Assembly (NCBI GenBank): GCA_008729055.1
Contig: SDUX01000004.1
Coordinates: forward strand, 5,968,559 to 6,032,558
Reading direction: 5' to 3'
DNA length: 64,000 bases
DNA from: Pyropia haitanensis
Lineage: Eukaryota; Rhodophyta; Bangiophyceae; Bangiales; Bangiaceae
Shown piece by piece: positions 43,501 to 61,793 of the stretch; within the stretch, counting starts at the first letter, position 1, and the number at the start of each line of letters is the position of its first letter. The position numbers and the translations under genes are program-made. The notes under the pieces are model-generated. The model was given only the letters and a program-made list of their open reading frames with translations, did not search any database and was not told the DNA's origin.

Positions 43501-43841
43501 CCGACCGCCGCCGCCGCTCCGCGGCCGCCGCGCGTGGCGTCGGCGGCGTCCCATGCCCAGCCGCCGCAACGGTCATCGCGGCGGGCCGCCCCCCCCCGGC
43601 ACCCACAACCGGCCGCGGCTTCCCGGCGCACCCGCCAGCACCGGCCGCGGCGGGCGGCCGCGCGCCGGCAGAGGGGGGGGGGAGCGCGCGGGTGGCCACC
43701 CACCACGCCGCCGGCCGGCCGGCCGCCACGCGCGCGGCGCGCGGGACCGCCGCGTTTTTGTTGTTTTTTTTTTTTGCACCGTCGGCGGGCGGCGCCGGCC
43801 CGCGCTTGCACCGCGTGGGGGTGGGGGGCGCGTGAGGCGGG

Positions 43842-43874
<33 letters not shown>

Positions 43875-43965
43875 GGGGGGGGGAATGGGTGGGGTGCGCC
43901 GGCCGCCCCGTCGTCCCCCCCCCCCCCCCCCCCCCCCTTCCCCCCTCTTCCCCTTCCCCCCAGCG
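37561..43965. other. Long gene-free, low-complexity region
   Basis: Over 6 kb without a recognisable gene. 37565-37690 is a C-run tract on the armadillo coding strand, with GGGC tetranucleotide repeats at 37594-37630. A26 is at 38076-38101. 38160-39560 holds many G homopolymers, and 39596-39616 is (GGTC)n. AT-richer unassigned patches lie at about 40985-41130 and 41875-42300; the second contains a consensus donor word GGTAAGTA at 42235. 42700-43960 is again homopolymeric. Open frames here give only Arg/Gly/Pro/Ala-rich sequence. Confidence 0.55.
37565..37690 (-). promoter_or_regulatory. C-run tract before the armadillo gene
   Basis: On the gene's coding strand, C-runs and GCCC repeats directly precede the ATG at 37560. 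A T26 tract (A run at 38076-38101) lies 516 bp upstream. Confidence 0.45.
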
Positions 43966-45379
43966 CAGTGGTGCTTAAACCGGGATCCACGTTCTGCGCT
44001 CTTCAAGCCGGAAGGGCTTGAACAAACCTAGTTTTTCCTTGAAGTGGTCGCACGCGCCGCGGCGGCCGCCGCCCCAACTGAGTGGATTAGAGGCCGATCC
44101 TCACACTTAAAAGGTTGACAATACGGTAAAGTATATTGAAGGGAGGTGATGGGTTCCCTACTAAGGAGCATCCAATTGGTTGTCAAGTTTCGGTGACTCT
44201 CCAGCACAGTCCTCGCGAGGACCACGAACGCCATCCCTGAGCGGCCGACAATCCCTCTCCATGGCCCGGCTGATGACGCCGGACGAAGCGCATCGGAAGA
44301 CACGAACAGGCCCGTCTACAATCTTCACCCGCACCGCGTGCTTCGGTGACACCACCAGCCACACGAACGTCACAGTGCATTTCAAGCCAACGCATATTGT
44401 CCACGATAGCTCGCCGCCGTGTCCCCCGCACCCCCCCTGATGTCCTCTCTCTCGTTCCACCAGCACAACGAGAAAGAAACTCTTGTCACAACACCAATGT
44501 TGTGAGCCAGACCAGAACTACGACCGCATCGCGGGCTTGGGGCATCCGTGGCCACAGAGGCTGCGGCGGCGACTGCGGCGGCAGCGGCTGCAGTTGCGGG
44601 GGGCGCCGCGCTGGCGGCGCCAGCTGCCACTGCCGCCGACGTCCACGTTCCCGCCCTCCCGTCCCCCCTGCCGCCCGCCGGCTCTGGTCCGCATCGGGCC
44701 GCGACGGCGGCCGCGGCGGCGGCCGTGGCCGCGGGAGCGACCGGTCGGCAATGGCGCCCACGGCTGGTTTTGGCCTCTATCGTCTAGTACTGCCGCGAGT
44801 CTCGGCGCAAGTGCTTCGGGTGCCTGTCTGTGTCGTCGGAGAGAAGCAAGCCGACGGTTGGGAGCGTACTGTACCGCGTAATTGAAAAAAAAACTCTCAG
44901 GAAGATCTGCAGGCCGCCGAGATACGGCGTGCGCCTCACGTGATCAACTCCGGCGAGCTGCTTAAATGCCGGGATACAATCCAAGAAACATGGGACTTTT
45001 CAGGTGAAACGGGGGCTACAAGCTCTTGTCGATGCTGTACTTCTATTAGGAGAGCGTGATCACGCTTAATGCGGCGCGAGAGCTGTGTGCATTAGCACTT
45101 GAAGAAAGCTTGATAAACCTTGAATAATGGGTCAAGACCTGCGTGGACATCATCGTTCAGTACATCACTGTGTAGCCCGCACTGAGACGCACCTTGTGGT
45201 GTATCGCAACCCCATGTCCGAGCAGGTGTTCATAGTGACTTCAAGGTTTATCACGTTTTCTTCAAGAAATCGGCCTCTACGGGGTCTCTAGGGCACTTCA
45301 TGATCGCCCTGGATCGTGATTTCTGCAAGGTTCTGCTCTTGATAAGCGCTTGAAGAGGATCCCGCAACAAAGCCCACTG
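43966..45379. mobile_element. Putative hAT-like element, about 1.4 kb, non-autonomous
   Basis: The left end is CAGTGGTGCTTAAACCGGGATCC, followed by TCTTCAAGC. The right end read on the other strand is CAGTGGGCTTTGTTGCGGGATC, followed by TCTTCAAGC. CAGTGG tips are typical of one hAT group. CTTGAA/TTCAAG words recur throughout both ends (near 44010, 44025, 44040, 44370, 45100, 45120, 45240, 45260, 45350), as expected for subterminal transposase sites. The interior is much less GC-rich than its surroundings. No transposase similarity is seen in any frame. I cannot see a matching 8-bp target duplication, so age or a boundary error is possible. Confidence 0.55.
45051..45266. repeat. Inverted repeats inside the hAT-like element
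   Basis: A 27-bp arm at 45098-45124 (CTTGAAGAAAGCTTGATAAA...) pairs with 45240-45266 with three mismatches, across a 115-bp loop. A perfect 14-bp palindrome, AGCGTGATCACGCT, sits just before it. Such foldback structure suits a transposon end but could also give a hairpin RNA. Confidence 0.75.
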
Positions 45380-46842
45380 CGCAGGCCGGCCACCCCGCCG
45401 CCATGGCCAGCCGCCGGCGGCGCGGGACGCTGCCGCGGCGCGGCGGCAACCGCCGTTGCCACCGCCGCCGCTGCGCGACGCGCACCCTCCCCCTCGCTCC
45501 GCCCCGAGCAGGGCGGGGGGGGGCTCTCGTTGCTGGGAGCGGGCGGTCCACTGGCGGCGACGGGGCGGCCTGCCCGCCCCCCCCCCAGACCCTATCTACC
45601 GCCACGGTCCGCCGCCGCGCGGGCGGCGGGTGTCGCCAAACACGCGCACGCAAGGCGGCGGCGGCGGGGCGGGGGGGGGGGGGGGGGGAGGGGCGGGCGG
45701 CGCTCAACGCCCACTGGCGTAACGGGCGCACGGCGGACACCCGCGGCGGTGGGGGGTAGCCGCGTACGGGCGGCGAAAGAGGCGCGGGGGGGTGTGCGGC
45801 GGGCCGGGTTTGGAACCCGCCGTCTCGGCCGGCCGGGGTGGGCACGCACGCCACGGGGGCGGGGCGGAGCGGGACGGCGGCGGACCCCCCCCCCCCCCCG
45901 CCGCCGCCCGCCGCGGGCGTGTGCGCACGGGGGGGGGGGTCTGTCCCACCGACGCACCCGCGCCGACGGTGGGCGTGGCACGGCCGCCGCGGCGGCGCCG
46001 CGGCGGCCGCGCGCGCGCGGGCCGCACGGCCGTGCCGCGCGTGGCGGCGGCGGCCGCCCCACGCGCGCCCGCTATGGCCGCGGCGGCGGGGGTGGGGGTG
46101 GGGGCGGTCGGGCCGTCCGCCCGCTTTGGGCGCGGCGCGGGTGCCCACCAGCCACCAGCCACCACCACCACCCCCCCCCACCACCCCCCCCCCCCCTCCC
46201 CGCCTCGCTTTGCGGGATGGCCGCCGCCACCGCCACCGCCGCCGCCGCCCCGGGCTGCCGCGGCGGCCGACCGCCGCCGCCGCCCCGGGCTGCCGCGGCG
46301 GCCGACCGCCGCCGCCGCAGCGGTGCCACCGTGCCGCCGCGCGCGTGCCACGCGCGGCGGCGTGGCGACCGCCGCTCCGCCTCCCCCGCTCCCCGCCCGC
46401 GCGCCGCGGTCGTGGCGCGCCGTCCGCGGCGGCGCGCCGCCGCCGCCACACCCCCCACCGTAGCGCCGCCACCACCCCCCCCCCCCCGCCGCCGTCGACC
46501 GCGGCTTCCCCGCTCCCACGCCACCGGCAGCCGCCGCGGTCTCCTCCACGGACACCGGCGGGCATCCCGCCGCCTGCCTCTCCCCCACCCCCCCCCCCCC
46601 CCCCTCCTTTCCGTCACCTTTTTTTTTTTTTTATCCCTCGCTCCTCCGCTTACCCCGCTGTTGCCGCGTGCCGCCGTCCCCCCCCCGCTACCACCCCCAC
46701 CGCGCAACGGCGGGCGCCGAGCCACACCGCCGTCGAGGTGCACCGGGCGGCGGACACCCCCCCCCCCCCCTCGCCCCTCCCTCCCCCCCACCACCCCCCC
46801 CCCGGCCGACCACGCCGGCCGCGCGCGACCGCGGCGGGGACG
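45380..46842. other. Upstream region of the nucleotide transporter gene
   Basis: Low-complexity GC-rich DNA with C-runs increasing toward the gene and a T14 tract at 46619-46632. A short direct duplication of CGCCGCCCCGGGCTGCCGCG occurs at 46242 and 46278. No gene is recognised. Confidence 0.55.
46576..46810 (+). promoter_or_regulatory. C-run/T14/C-run tract before the transporter gene
   Basis: C homopolymers, T14 (46619-46632), then CT-rich and further C-runs ahead of the ATG at 46843. Same order of C-run, T-run and CT-rich leader as before the hydrolase gene. Confidence 0.5.
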
Positions 46843-46850
46843 ATGGCCGC

Positions 46851-46881
<31 letters not shown>

Positions 46882-47715
46882 GCCGCGGGCGGGCACCCCC
46901 CCCCCCTGGCGCCGCCGCCGACGCGGTGGTGGGGAGTGCCGCCGACGCCACCGCGGCGGCGGCGTGGCCATGCCGGCCTGGGGGGGCGGGGGGGGGGGGG
47001 CGCCCGTTGCCGCCCGCCCGCCGCGTGCCGCCGCCACTGCCGCTGGCGGTGGCGGCCGCTGGCAGTCGGGGGGGGGGGGGACGCGGCAGTCGCGGCGACA
47101 GCGACGGCGGTGGGGGCGGCGGCGGCGGCGGGGGTGGCGGCGACGGCGGCGACGGCAACAGCGGCGGCGGCGACCAAGACGGCCGGCACGGGCGGCGTGG
47201 CGTGGCGGGGGCTGGCGCCTCGATGGCGCCGCCCCCTCCCGTCGTGGCTGCTCTGGCCGGCGGCCGGGTGGGTGGCGCCGCCGCCCGCCGGCTGCGCCGC
47301 CCCGCTGCCCGTGACGGCCATCCCCACCACCGCCGCCGCCGCCGCCGCCCTTACCGCCGTGACGACGGGCGCCACCACCACCGGCACCGCCACTACCGGC
47401 GGCGCCACCACCGGCACCGCCGCGTCCGCCCCATGGGCGTGTGGCCGTGACACGGCGGCGGCCGGCGAGCCGCCCTCCCCCAGGCGGGTGCGGTCGGCTG
47501 GCGGCACGACCGGCGCCGACACGGGGACGGCCACCCATTGGGGTGCCGCCAAGGCGGCGGCCGCCGCGACGACGTCCCCCCCCCCCCCCCCCCCCCCCCA
47601 ACCCACCACCCGCTGCGGCGCCGTCGCCGCCGCCACCCTCTTTGCCTCCCTCATGGCCTACTCCCTCCTCCAAGAGCGCCTCATGACCACCGCCTACCCA
47701 CCGACGGCGTCGGCA

Positions 47716-47756
<41 letters not shown>

Positions 47757-48110
47757 CGCCCCCACCCCCCCCCCACGGGGGGCCCCTTCCCCGACGCCCT
47801 CGCCCTCGTCGCCGCCAACCGCCTCGCGGCGGTCGCGTTTGCGGCGGCCGCCGCCGCGGCGGGCGCGTCGCCCGGCGGCCTCGCCGCGCTCGCCGCGCCC
47901 GCCGCGCCGGTCGCCGCCTACGCGGCGGTCGCGGCGACCAACGTGGTCGCGTCGTGCGCGCAGTACGAGGCGCTGCGGCACCTGACGTTTCCCGCCGTGG
48001 CGCTCGGCAAGTGCAACAAGGTGCTCGCGGTGATGCTGCTGTCGACGGGCGGCGCGGCGCTGCGGCGGCGTGCAGGTCGGGCCGTGGGGGGTGGCGGCGG
48101 CTGCAGCGGC

Positions 48111-48151
<41 letters not shown>

Positions 48152-48794
48152 GAGTGGCGGCGGGAGTGGCGGCACCCGTGGCGGCGGCGGTGGGGGCGGG
48201 GGTGGCTACAGCGTGGGCGACTATGCGACGGCGGTGGTCGTAGCGTCTGGCTGTGGCCTCGTCCTTGGCGGCGGCAACGTTGCCGCGCTGGGCGCGTCGG
48301 CGGATGTGGGCGTCGGGCTGGCCCTCCTCGGCGTCTACCTGCTCGCCGACGCGGCGACGAGCACCGCGCAGGCGGCGCTCTTCCGCCACCACCGCACCAC
48401 CGTCGCGCAGCAGCTGTTTTGGATCAACGCCGCCGCGGCGGGGGGCTCGGTCGCGGCGCTCGCCGCGGGCGGCGGCGGCGCCCGCGCCGCCGCCTACGCC
48501 GCGTCGCACGATGGCGTCGCCGCCGACATTGCCGCGCTGTCGGCGGTGACGGTCGCGTCGCAGTGGGCGATCAACGTGATCCTCCAGGGGTGGGGGGCGC
48601 TCGCGTACGCGGCGCTCATGACGGCCCGCCAGTTTGGGTCGGTCGTGCTGAGTGACGTTGTGTACGCGCACGGCCTCAATGGGCGCCAGTGGGGGGGGGT
48701 GGCCGTCGTTGTTGGCGGCTGTGTGGCGCAGTGGGCGCGCCGCTGGGCCGCCCGCCGGCCGGGGGGGGGGGTGCCGCCGGCGGCCGCCGCCACG

Positions 48795-48838
<44 letters not shown>

Positions 48839-48986
48839 TGCCGCCGCCACCACCACGGCGGTGGGGGCGGCGCGGTCGCGGGCGGGGGGGATGGCCCGCG
48901 CGTGGCGGGGGGCGGCCGCCGCGGCGGCGCGCGCGGCGCGCGCCGCCCCCGCCGGCGGGTGCCGCCGAAAGGGCGCTGCCGGCGGT

Positions 48987-49040
<54 letters not shown>

Positions 49041-49343
49041 GCCGGCCGCGGCGGTGCTGCGACGGCGCCGCGGGGGGTGCCCCCGCCCGCGGCAGCGGCC
49101 AAGGCGGCGGCGACGGCCGACGACGACGCGGTCGCGCCGCGGAGCCCGCTGACGGTGGTGGTGGGTGGCGGTGGTGGGGGGGGGGGGGGTGGGGGGGGTC
49201 CGCGACGGAGTGGGGGGGGAGCCCCCGTGGCGCTGGAGCTGCTCGACGCCGCGTCCGAGTGCTCCACCTACTCGTCGGTGGACAGCGACGGGGGGGGGGG
49301 GAGCGACCGCGAGCGGGGGGGGCGCGCGGGTGCCGCCGCGTAG
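46843..49343 (+). CDS. Nucleotide-sugar/PAPS transporter (SLC35B family)
   Basis: This is a UAA-type transporter of the Golgi or ER membrane. The blocks match SLC35B2/B3, which import the sulfate donor PAPS. A first helix (AAATLFASLMAYSLLQERLM, near 47640) ends in the family Gln-Glu-Arg motif. Then come ALVAANRLAAVAFA, ATNVVASCAQYEALRHLTFP (near 47935), LGKCNKVLAVMLLSTGG, GLALLGVYLLADAATSTAQA (near 48315), QQLFWINAAAAGGSVAAL, ALSAVTVASQWAINVILQGW (near 48540) and LMTARQFGSVVLSDVVY (near 48620). A Gly-rich loop and a long Ala/Gly tail are expansions. PAPS import would fit sulfated-galactan synthesis in red algae, which is inference. The frame changes once in C-runs near 47760-47785. The N-terminal 250 codons are low-complexity and the start is tentative. 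Confidence 0.8.
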
Positions 49344-49959
49344 CGGCCCGCCCCCCCCGCCCGTCGGCGCGCGGTGCGCTCCGCCGCACCCCTGCCTGCA
49401 CAGGGCGGCCGCCTCCTCTGTTCTTGCCATCTATCTATATACATAACTCTACCTCGGTGTCTCTCTGCTGCGAGTCGTTCCCCCCCCCCCCCCCCCGCTG
49501 GTCTTGCCGCCCCCGCCTTTACGCGCTTCCCCCCCCCCCCCCCCCGCCCAACCCACTCCCCCCCCAACACACACCGGGCGTGCCACCAACGGCCGTCCGC
49601 CGCGCGCGCGGCGGCGGCGCGGACCGCGCAGCCTCCCTCGCCCACCTCGGCTCGGCCGGCCGCCACCGCCGCCGCCGGCTGCCACCGCCGCCACCACCAC
49701 CACCACCGCTGCTGCCGCCGCCGCCGCCACCGCCGCCGCCACCACCGCCGCCGCCGCCACCACCACCGCCGCCGCCGCCGTCGCCGCCGCCGCCACCACC
49801 GCCGCGGTGGCCACCGCGGCCAGTGCGCCCCCCCCCCCCCCCCCCCCCCCCGGCGCCCACCCAACCACCACGCACCGACGGCAGCGGCCGCCGTCACCCA
49901 CACGCACCGGCAGCGGGCACACCCGCAGCGGGTGCGGGGAACCCCCCCCACGGGGTGGC

Positions 49960-50003
<44 letters not shown>

Positions 50004-50989
50004 GCCAGACCCGCCGGCCGGCGGCTGCCGCCGCGGGGTGCGCGCCGCCCGCGGTGGCCGCCGCCGCCGCCGCTTGCCGCCGCGGTCACCGGCAGCCGTG
50101 GCGGCCGTGGTGGGGGGGGGGGGGGGGCGGCTAGGTGTACGCCGCGGCGTCACGTACCCGCGGCGCCGCCACCGCCGCCACCGCCGCCGGCCGTTGCCGC
50201 CGGCCGTCGCCGCCGGCGTGTCCCCCCCCCCCCCCCCCCCCCCGGCCAGGTCGGCGGCGGCACCCGCGCGCGGCTTGCCGTCCCCCACCGCCCCGCGCAC
50301 CCCGACCACCCCGTTTCTTGACCCCCCAAAAAAACAAAAAAAAACAAAAACAAAACGTCGACAGACGCGCAACGGACATAAAAAAAAAAAAAAAAAAAAA
50401 AAGAGGCACCCCACCCCCCAACCCACACGCGCGCGGAATTCCACCGGTCGGCGGCCGTCCCCCGCGCGGCCACTCGTCGTGGGCAGCGGCGCGCCGCGGC
50501 GCGGCGCGCGCGGCCGCCGCGCGCGCCGCCGCGCGGGCGGCGGCCGACCGGCGCCCCGCCGCCGCGCGCGGCGGCCGCGTGGGGGGACCGGCCGCGGCGG
50601 CAACCCCCCCCCCCCCCCCCCCCGCCGCCCTCTCCCACCCACCCCGTCCTCGGCCGCCCCTTGCTCCTGCCGCCCCCCCCGCCCCCCCTTCCCCCCCCCC
50701 CCCGCCCTTCCCACCGCCGGGTGTGGGTGGTGCCCATCACCCGACGGTGTTGGACGCCGGCGGTGACGGTGCGGCCGCACGCCGCGGTGTCCCGTTTCTT
50801 TGCTCCCCTCTGTGCTCCCCCCCCCCCACCGCTGCCCCTCCGCCCCCCTCTCTCCCCCTCTCCCTCCCGCTCTCTCTCTCTCTCTCGCACCGCCCCCCTT
50901 CTTTTTGCTCCTTGTGCCTCCCCCCCGCCTTCTCGCCCTTCCTCCCCCCCCCCGCCGCAACTCCCACCTCTAGGGTCCCACCCCACCGC
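49344..50989. other. Intergenic between transporter and SET1 genes
   Basis: The region has C-runs at 49480-49545, long CCG/CCA repeats (49670-50060), an A-rich block (50324-50345) and A23 at 50380-50402. A CT-dinucleotide and C-run tract (50820-50960) precedes SET1. Both flanking genes point the same way. No gene is recognised. Confidence 0.55.
50820..50960 (+). promoter_or_regulatory. CT-rich tract before SET1
   Basis: Includes (CT)n at 50869-50886 flanked by C-rich runs, within 170 bp of the first plausible ATG at 50990. The CT dinucleotide version may act as a GAGA-type promoter element; that is inference. Confidence 0.45.
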
Positions 50990-58833
<7,844 letters not shown>

Positions 58834-59492
58834 GGACGCCGCCGGCGGGCAGGCGGACGGGGGTGGGCGCCAGCAGGGGCGCGGCGGCAGGCAGGCAGGC
58901 AGGAGAGGCCGCGGAGGGTGACAAGGCGGCACAGAGGCTGCGAGTGCAAGGGGGGCAAGAAGGGAGACGCGTGCCGCGGTGGTGGGGAGGGGGACGCCCG
59001 GCGGGCGGGGGGGGGTGGTCGCCGACGGTGCGGCCGTCAATGAGGCGGGTCTGCCGGGCTGCGCGCCGCCGGTGGGTCGCGTGCTGCTGATGACGCTCCT
59101 CAACGGCCGTCGTCGCCGGCCGCGCACGCGCGCGCGGCCGACGTCGTGCGTGGGGGGCGCTCATCACGCCACGTTTTTTTTTTGAGGGGCCCGCCCTCTT
59201 TTTTTTTTTTTGAGGGAGCCGCGTTTGAAAATGCAGCGCGTACGTGTCGGTGCTCCTCAGCCAATGAGAATCCCCACGAAAACGGTGGAGCACCCCGAAC
59301 AGCGACAAACAACAACGTCCGTGCACGTGCGCGTACGGCCAAGACAAAGAAAAGGATCCCTCATCCAGGTGCACTATGCTCTTCCTGATGACAGTGTGTT
59401 TTGTTGTGCTTTTTTCTCTACGGCCTCGTCACGCATCAGGGCTCAGGAGCTACAGGACCGCAAAAACCCTAGGCGTGCACCCCGCCAGAGGC
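58834..59492. other. Spacer between convergent SET1 and KRR1 ends
   Basis: Purine-rich after the SET1 stop, then two T tracts each followed by GAGGG (T10 at 59174-59183, T13 at 59199-59211). An AT-richer stretch (59220-59460) carries no recognisable gene. Confidence 0.6.
59164..59222. repeat. Duplicated T-tract + GAGGG
   Basis: T10-GAGGG and T13-GAGGG lie about 27 bp apart between two convergent genes. T tracts here could help end transcription of SET1 or, as A tracts, of KRR1. Confidence 0.6.
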
Positions 59493-60629
59493 TCACGCCT
59501 TGCGACGCTTGCTGCGGCGCTTGGCCTTGGCGGTGAGCTCGGCAAGCGACGGCCCCTCCTCCTCCCGTTTCCGCTTGGCCGCCGCCGCCGCGGCCTGCTC
59601 CTTGCCAGTCGTCCCCGCCACCGGCGGCACGTACGCCGCGGCGCGGCGGGCGTTGGCCTCGGTCTTTTTGATCGCCGCCTTGGCGTTCCGCTCCTCCGCG
59701 CGGCGCTCCTTCTTGGCGCGCTCCGACAGGAAGTACTCGCCTGACTCGAGCTGCTTGTCCACCTTGGACAGCGGCGGAAGCGGCGGGAAGACGCTGCCGC
59801 CCGCCTCGGCCGCACGCGCCGCCTTTTTGGCCGCCTTCTTGGCCGCGTCCGCCGCCGCGGTCGGCGCCGCCCGCTTCTTCACGCTCTTCTTCTTGAACTT
59901 GGGGAGGAAGCGGTCCCAGCTCTCCTCCGCTAGCGCCGGGTCCTTGGCCAGCTCCCGCCGGATCATCAGCGCCTTGATGGCGTAGATGGGGTGCGCAGTG
60001 TTGGTCAGGCAGTCCTCCACAATCCGGCGAAGCTGCTTGAGGCCCCCAATCGGGCCCATCGCCGCGACCGTGTTGCCCTGCACGAGCATGTAGCAGTTGG
60101 TCAGCAACTCAATCGCTTTCAAAGTGGACCCGTTGGGCCCCAGCAGCCGCGCGCGGCGCTTGACAAACCGCTCCTTGTTGGCAACGAGCCCCCCCAACTT
60201 GATAATGTCCGTATCCGTGCCGTCCTGCAGGGCCTTGACCGCCTGCTGCAGCGGCACCGACCGGGCGAGGAGCTTGAGCACGTCCCGCGCTTTGAGGATG
60301 ATGAACGGGTCGTACGTCTTGCGCGTCGTCGAGACGGTCATGGAGCCCTCGACGAGGTCCAGCTTCGCCGCCACCCCGTGCGGCTCCATCGCGCGCTTCA
60401 CCAGCGGCCACACGTCGCGCAGGTACTTTTCGCGGTACTGGGGGAAGAGGGTGGCAAAGGAGGACTCCTCGATGAGCGGGCCCGGCACCTGCTCGGGCTT
60501 GAACGGCTCCACCGCCCAGTGGTCAATGCCGTCGTGGTCCCACGGCTTGTCCTTTCGATACTTCTTGTTGCCCTTTTCGGACTTTGGAGTGGCGGAGTGC
60601 GCGGCGGCCGCCGCCGCACCAGGCGCCAT
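59493..60629 (-). CDS. KRR1: KRR1, small-subunit processome component
   Basis: KRR1 is a nucleolar KH-domain protein needed for 18S rRNA maturation. It has 378 residues in one clean frame. The conserved N-terminal part has [20 protein letters not shown] and [20 protein letters not shown]. The first KH-like domain has [20 protein letters not shown]. The second carries the RNA-binding GPNGST loop ([20 protein letters not shown]) and ends in [13 protein letters not shown]. It is followed by [19 protein letters not shown] and [16 protein letters not shown]. The Lys/Arg/Ala-rich tail, ending [11 protein letters not shown], is typical. The ATG at 60629 follows a CT-rich leader (60660-60775 on the coding strand) and is the only ATG near the domain start. 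Low homopolymer content explains the intact frame. Confidence 0.97.
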   Translation of the reverse strand: MAPGAAAAAAHSATPKSEKGNKKYRKDKPWDHDGIDHWAVEPFKPEQVPGPLIEESSFATLFPQYREKYLRDVWPLVKRAMEPHGVAAKLDLVEGSMTVSTTRKTYDPFIILKARDVLKLLARSVPLQQAVKALQDGTDTDIIKLGGLVANKERFVKRRARLLGPNGSTLKAIELLTNCYMLVQGNTVAAMGPIGGLKQLRRIVEDCLTNTAHPIYAIKALMIRRELAKDPALAEESWDRFLPKFKKKSVKKRAAPTAAADAAKKAAKKAARAAEAGGSVFPPLPPLSKVDKQLESGEYFLSERAKKERRAEERNAKAAIKKTEANARRAAAYVPPVAGTTGKEQAAAAAAKRKREEEGPSLAELTAKAKRRSKRRKA

Positions 60630-60659
60630 GGCGACCAACGCAGCCCACACGGAGGGAAC

Positions 60660-60775
60660 GTAAAGGGGGAGCGGGGGAGGAAGAATTGAAAAGGGAACGA
60701 AGGGATGAGGCGGGGGAAATAAACAAGGCGGGGGAGAAAGGGGGGGAGAAGGGAAGAGGGCGACGGAAGGAGAGA
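60660..60775 (-). promoter_or_regulatory. CT-rich tract before KRR1
   Basis: On the coding strand almost every base from 30 to 150 bp upstream of the ATG is C or T, here mixed and without long C runs. Confidence 0.45.
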
Positions 60776-61158
60776 GGACAACGCCACTCGGTGTGTACTC
60801 GTGCGGCGGCGGCTCGTGTGCGACAAGACGCCAGTTGTGTCTTGGCCGTGTAGAGCCTCCGCAGAGGCACGTCGGCGACCGTGTGGAAAGTGGCACCCAT
60901 ACTTTCTTGGTAGTGCCGTGGGCGGCACGCACTCAGTCTGCCGGTCACGGACCAATTGTAATTTCCAATCTGTTGTCTTCCATCAACTCCTCTGCCACCC
61001 GATCACCACGACGGCGGTCCCGCATCACCGAGGCAGGGACAGAGAGTGGCCAACGCACCGCTGCCCCTTGCCCTCCAAAGTGAGAGTGAGGGGCGGTGGG
61101 GGATGGGGGGCGGCCGCGGAACTCCGCGCTTCAACAGCACGTGATGGCGGTGGGGACC

Positions 61159-61230
61159 GCGGGGTGTGCAGGCAATGCCGCCGGCCCCCGCACAGCGGGG
61201 TGTGCCGGCAATGCCGCCGGCCCCCGCGCA
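61159..61230. repeat. 36-bp tandem duplication
   Basis: Two units of GCGGGGTGTGC[A/C]GGCAATGCC... differ at two positions. Recent slippage or unequal exchange. Confidence 0.88.
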
Positions 61231-61793
61231 CTGCTCTGTTGAGTTCCTTCTGGCATCCCCGAGGCACCGCGCACAGATCCCTTTGAGCGCCCGGGTCTGG
61301 ACGCGGTGACGCTCTTCACCTGCGGTTTCCGCCCTGACACCTACGGCAGTCTGCCATGTCGGTGGGGAGGTGAGGGGGGCGGCGATAGACGATGTTGCCA
61401 GGACTGTTGAGTGGGCGGCTGGGCTGGCTGGCTAGCGGCGGCCATAGGCGGGGTAAAGGGGCACGCGCGTCACGGCGGCCGCGTCGACCGACCTGGAAAC
61501 GCGGGTGGCCGCCCGTGCAGGAAGCGCCGTCCCGTACTGCACGCCACTGCCGCATGGAAGGCGGGCAAAGCGGGCAGGCCGTCATGACGCCAGGAAAAAC
61601 AGAAAATCAAGAGCACGGCAAGGGCCCCACTCCCCTCCTATTACCCACCCTTAGACAACATCCCGCTCCCCCCTCCCCAAACCCCACCCCCCACCCCCTC
61701 GTCAATCAGGCCCTCTCATGGCAGCGACAGCGTGTCAGCCCCCCCACCACCCGGTTTCCACTGGCGCCACTTGTACCCGGGCCTGCGGCGGCA

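Larger units (their letters stand above)
60630..61793. other. Intergenic upstream of KRR1
   Basis: Beyond the CT-rich leader this is mixed-composition DNA with a 36-bp tandem duplication (61159-61230). An A-rich patch lies near 61590-61620. It also contains the 3' side of the secreted-protein gene. No further gene is seen. Confidence 0.6.

Noticed and set aside
44161..44466. Minus-strand 101-codon frame as a gene
   Set aside because: No domain, it overlaps an equally long plus-strand frame, and it lies inside the putative hAT-like element.
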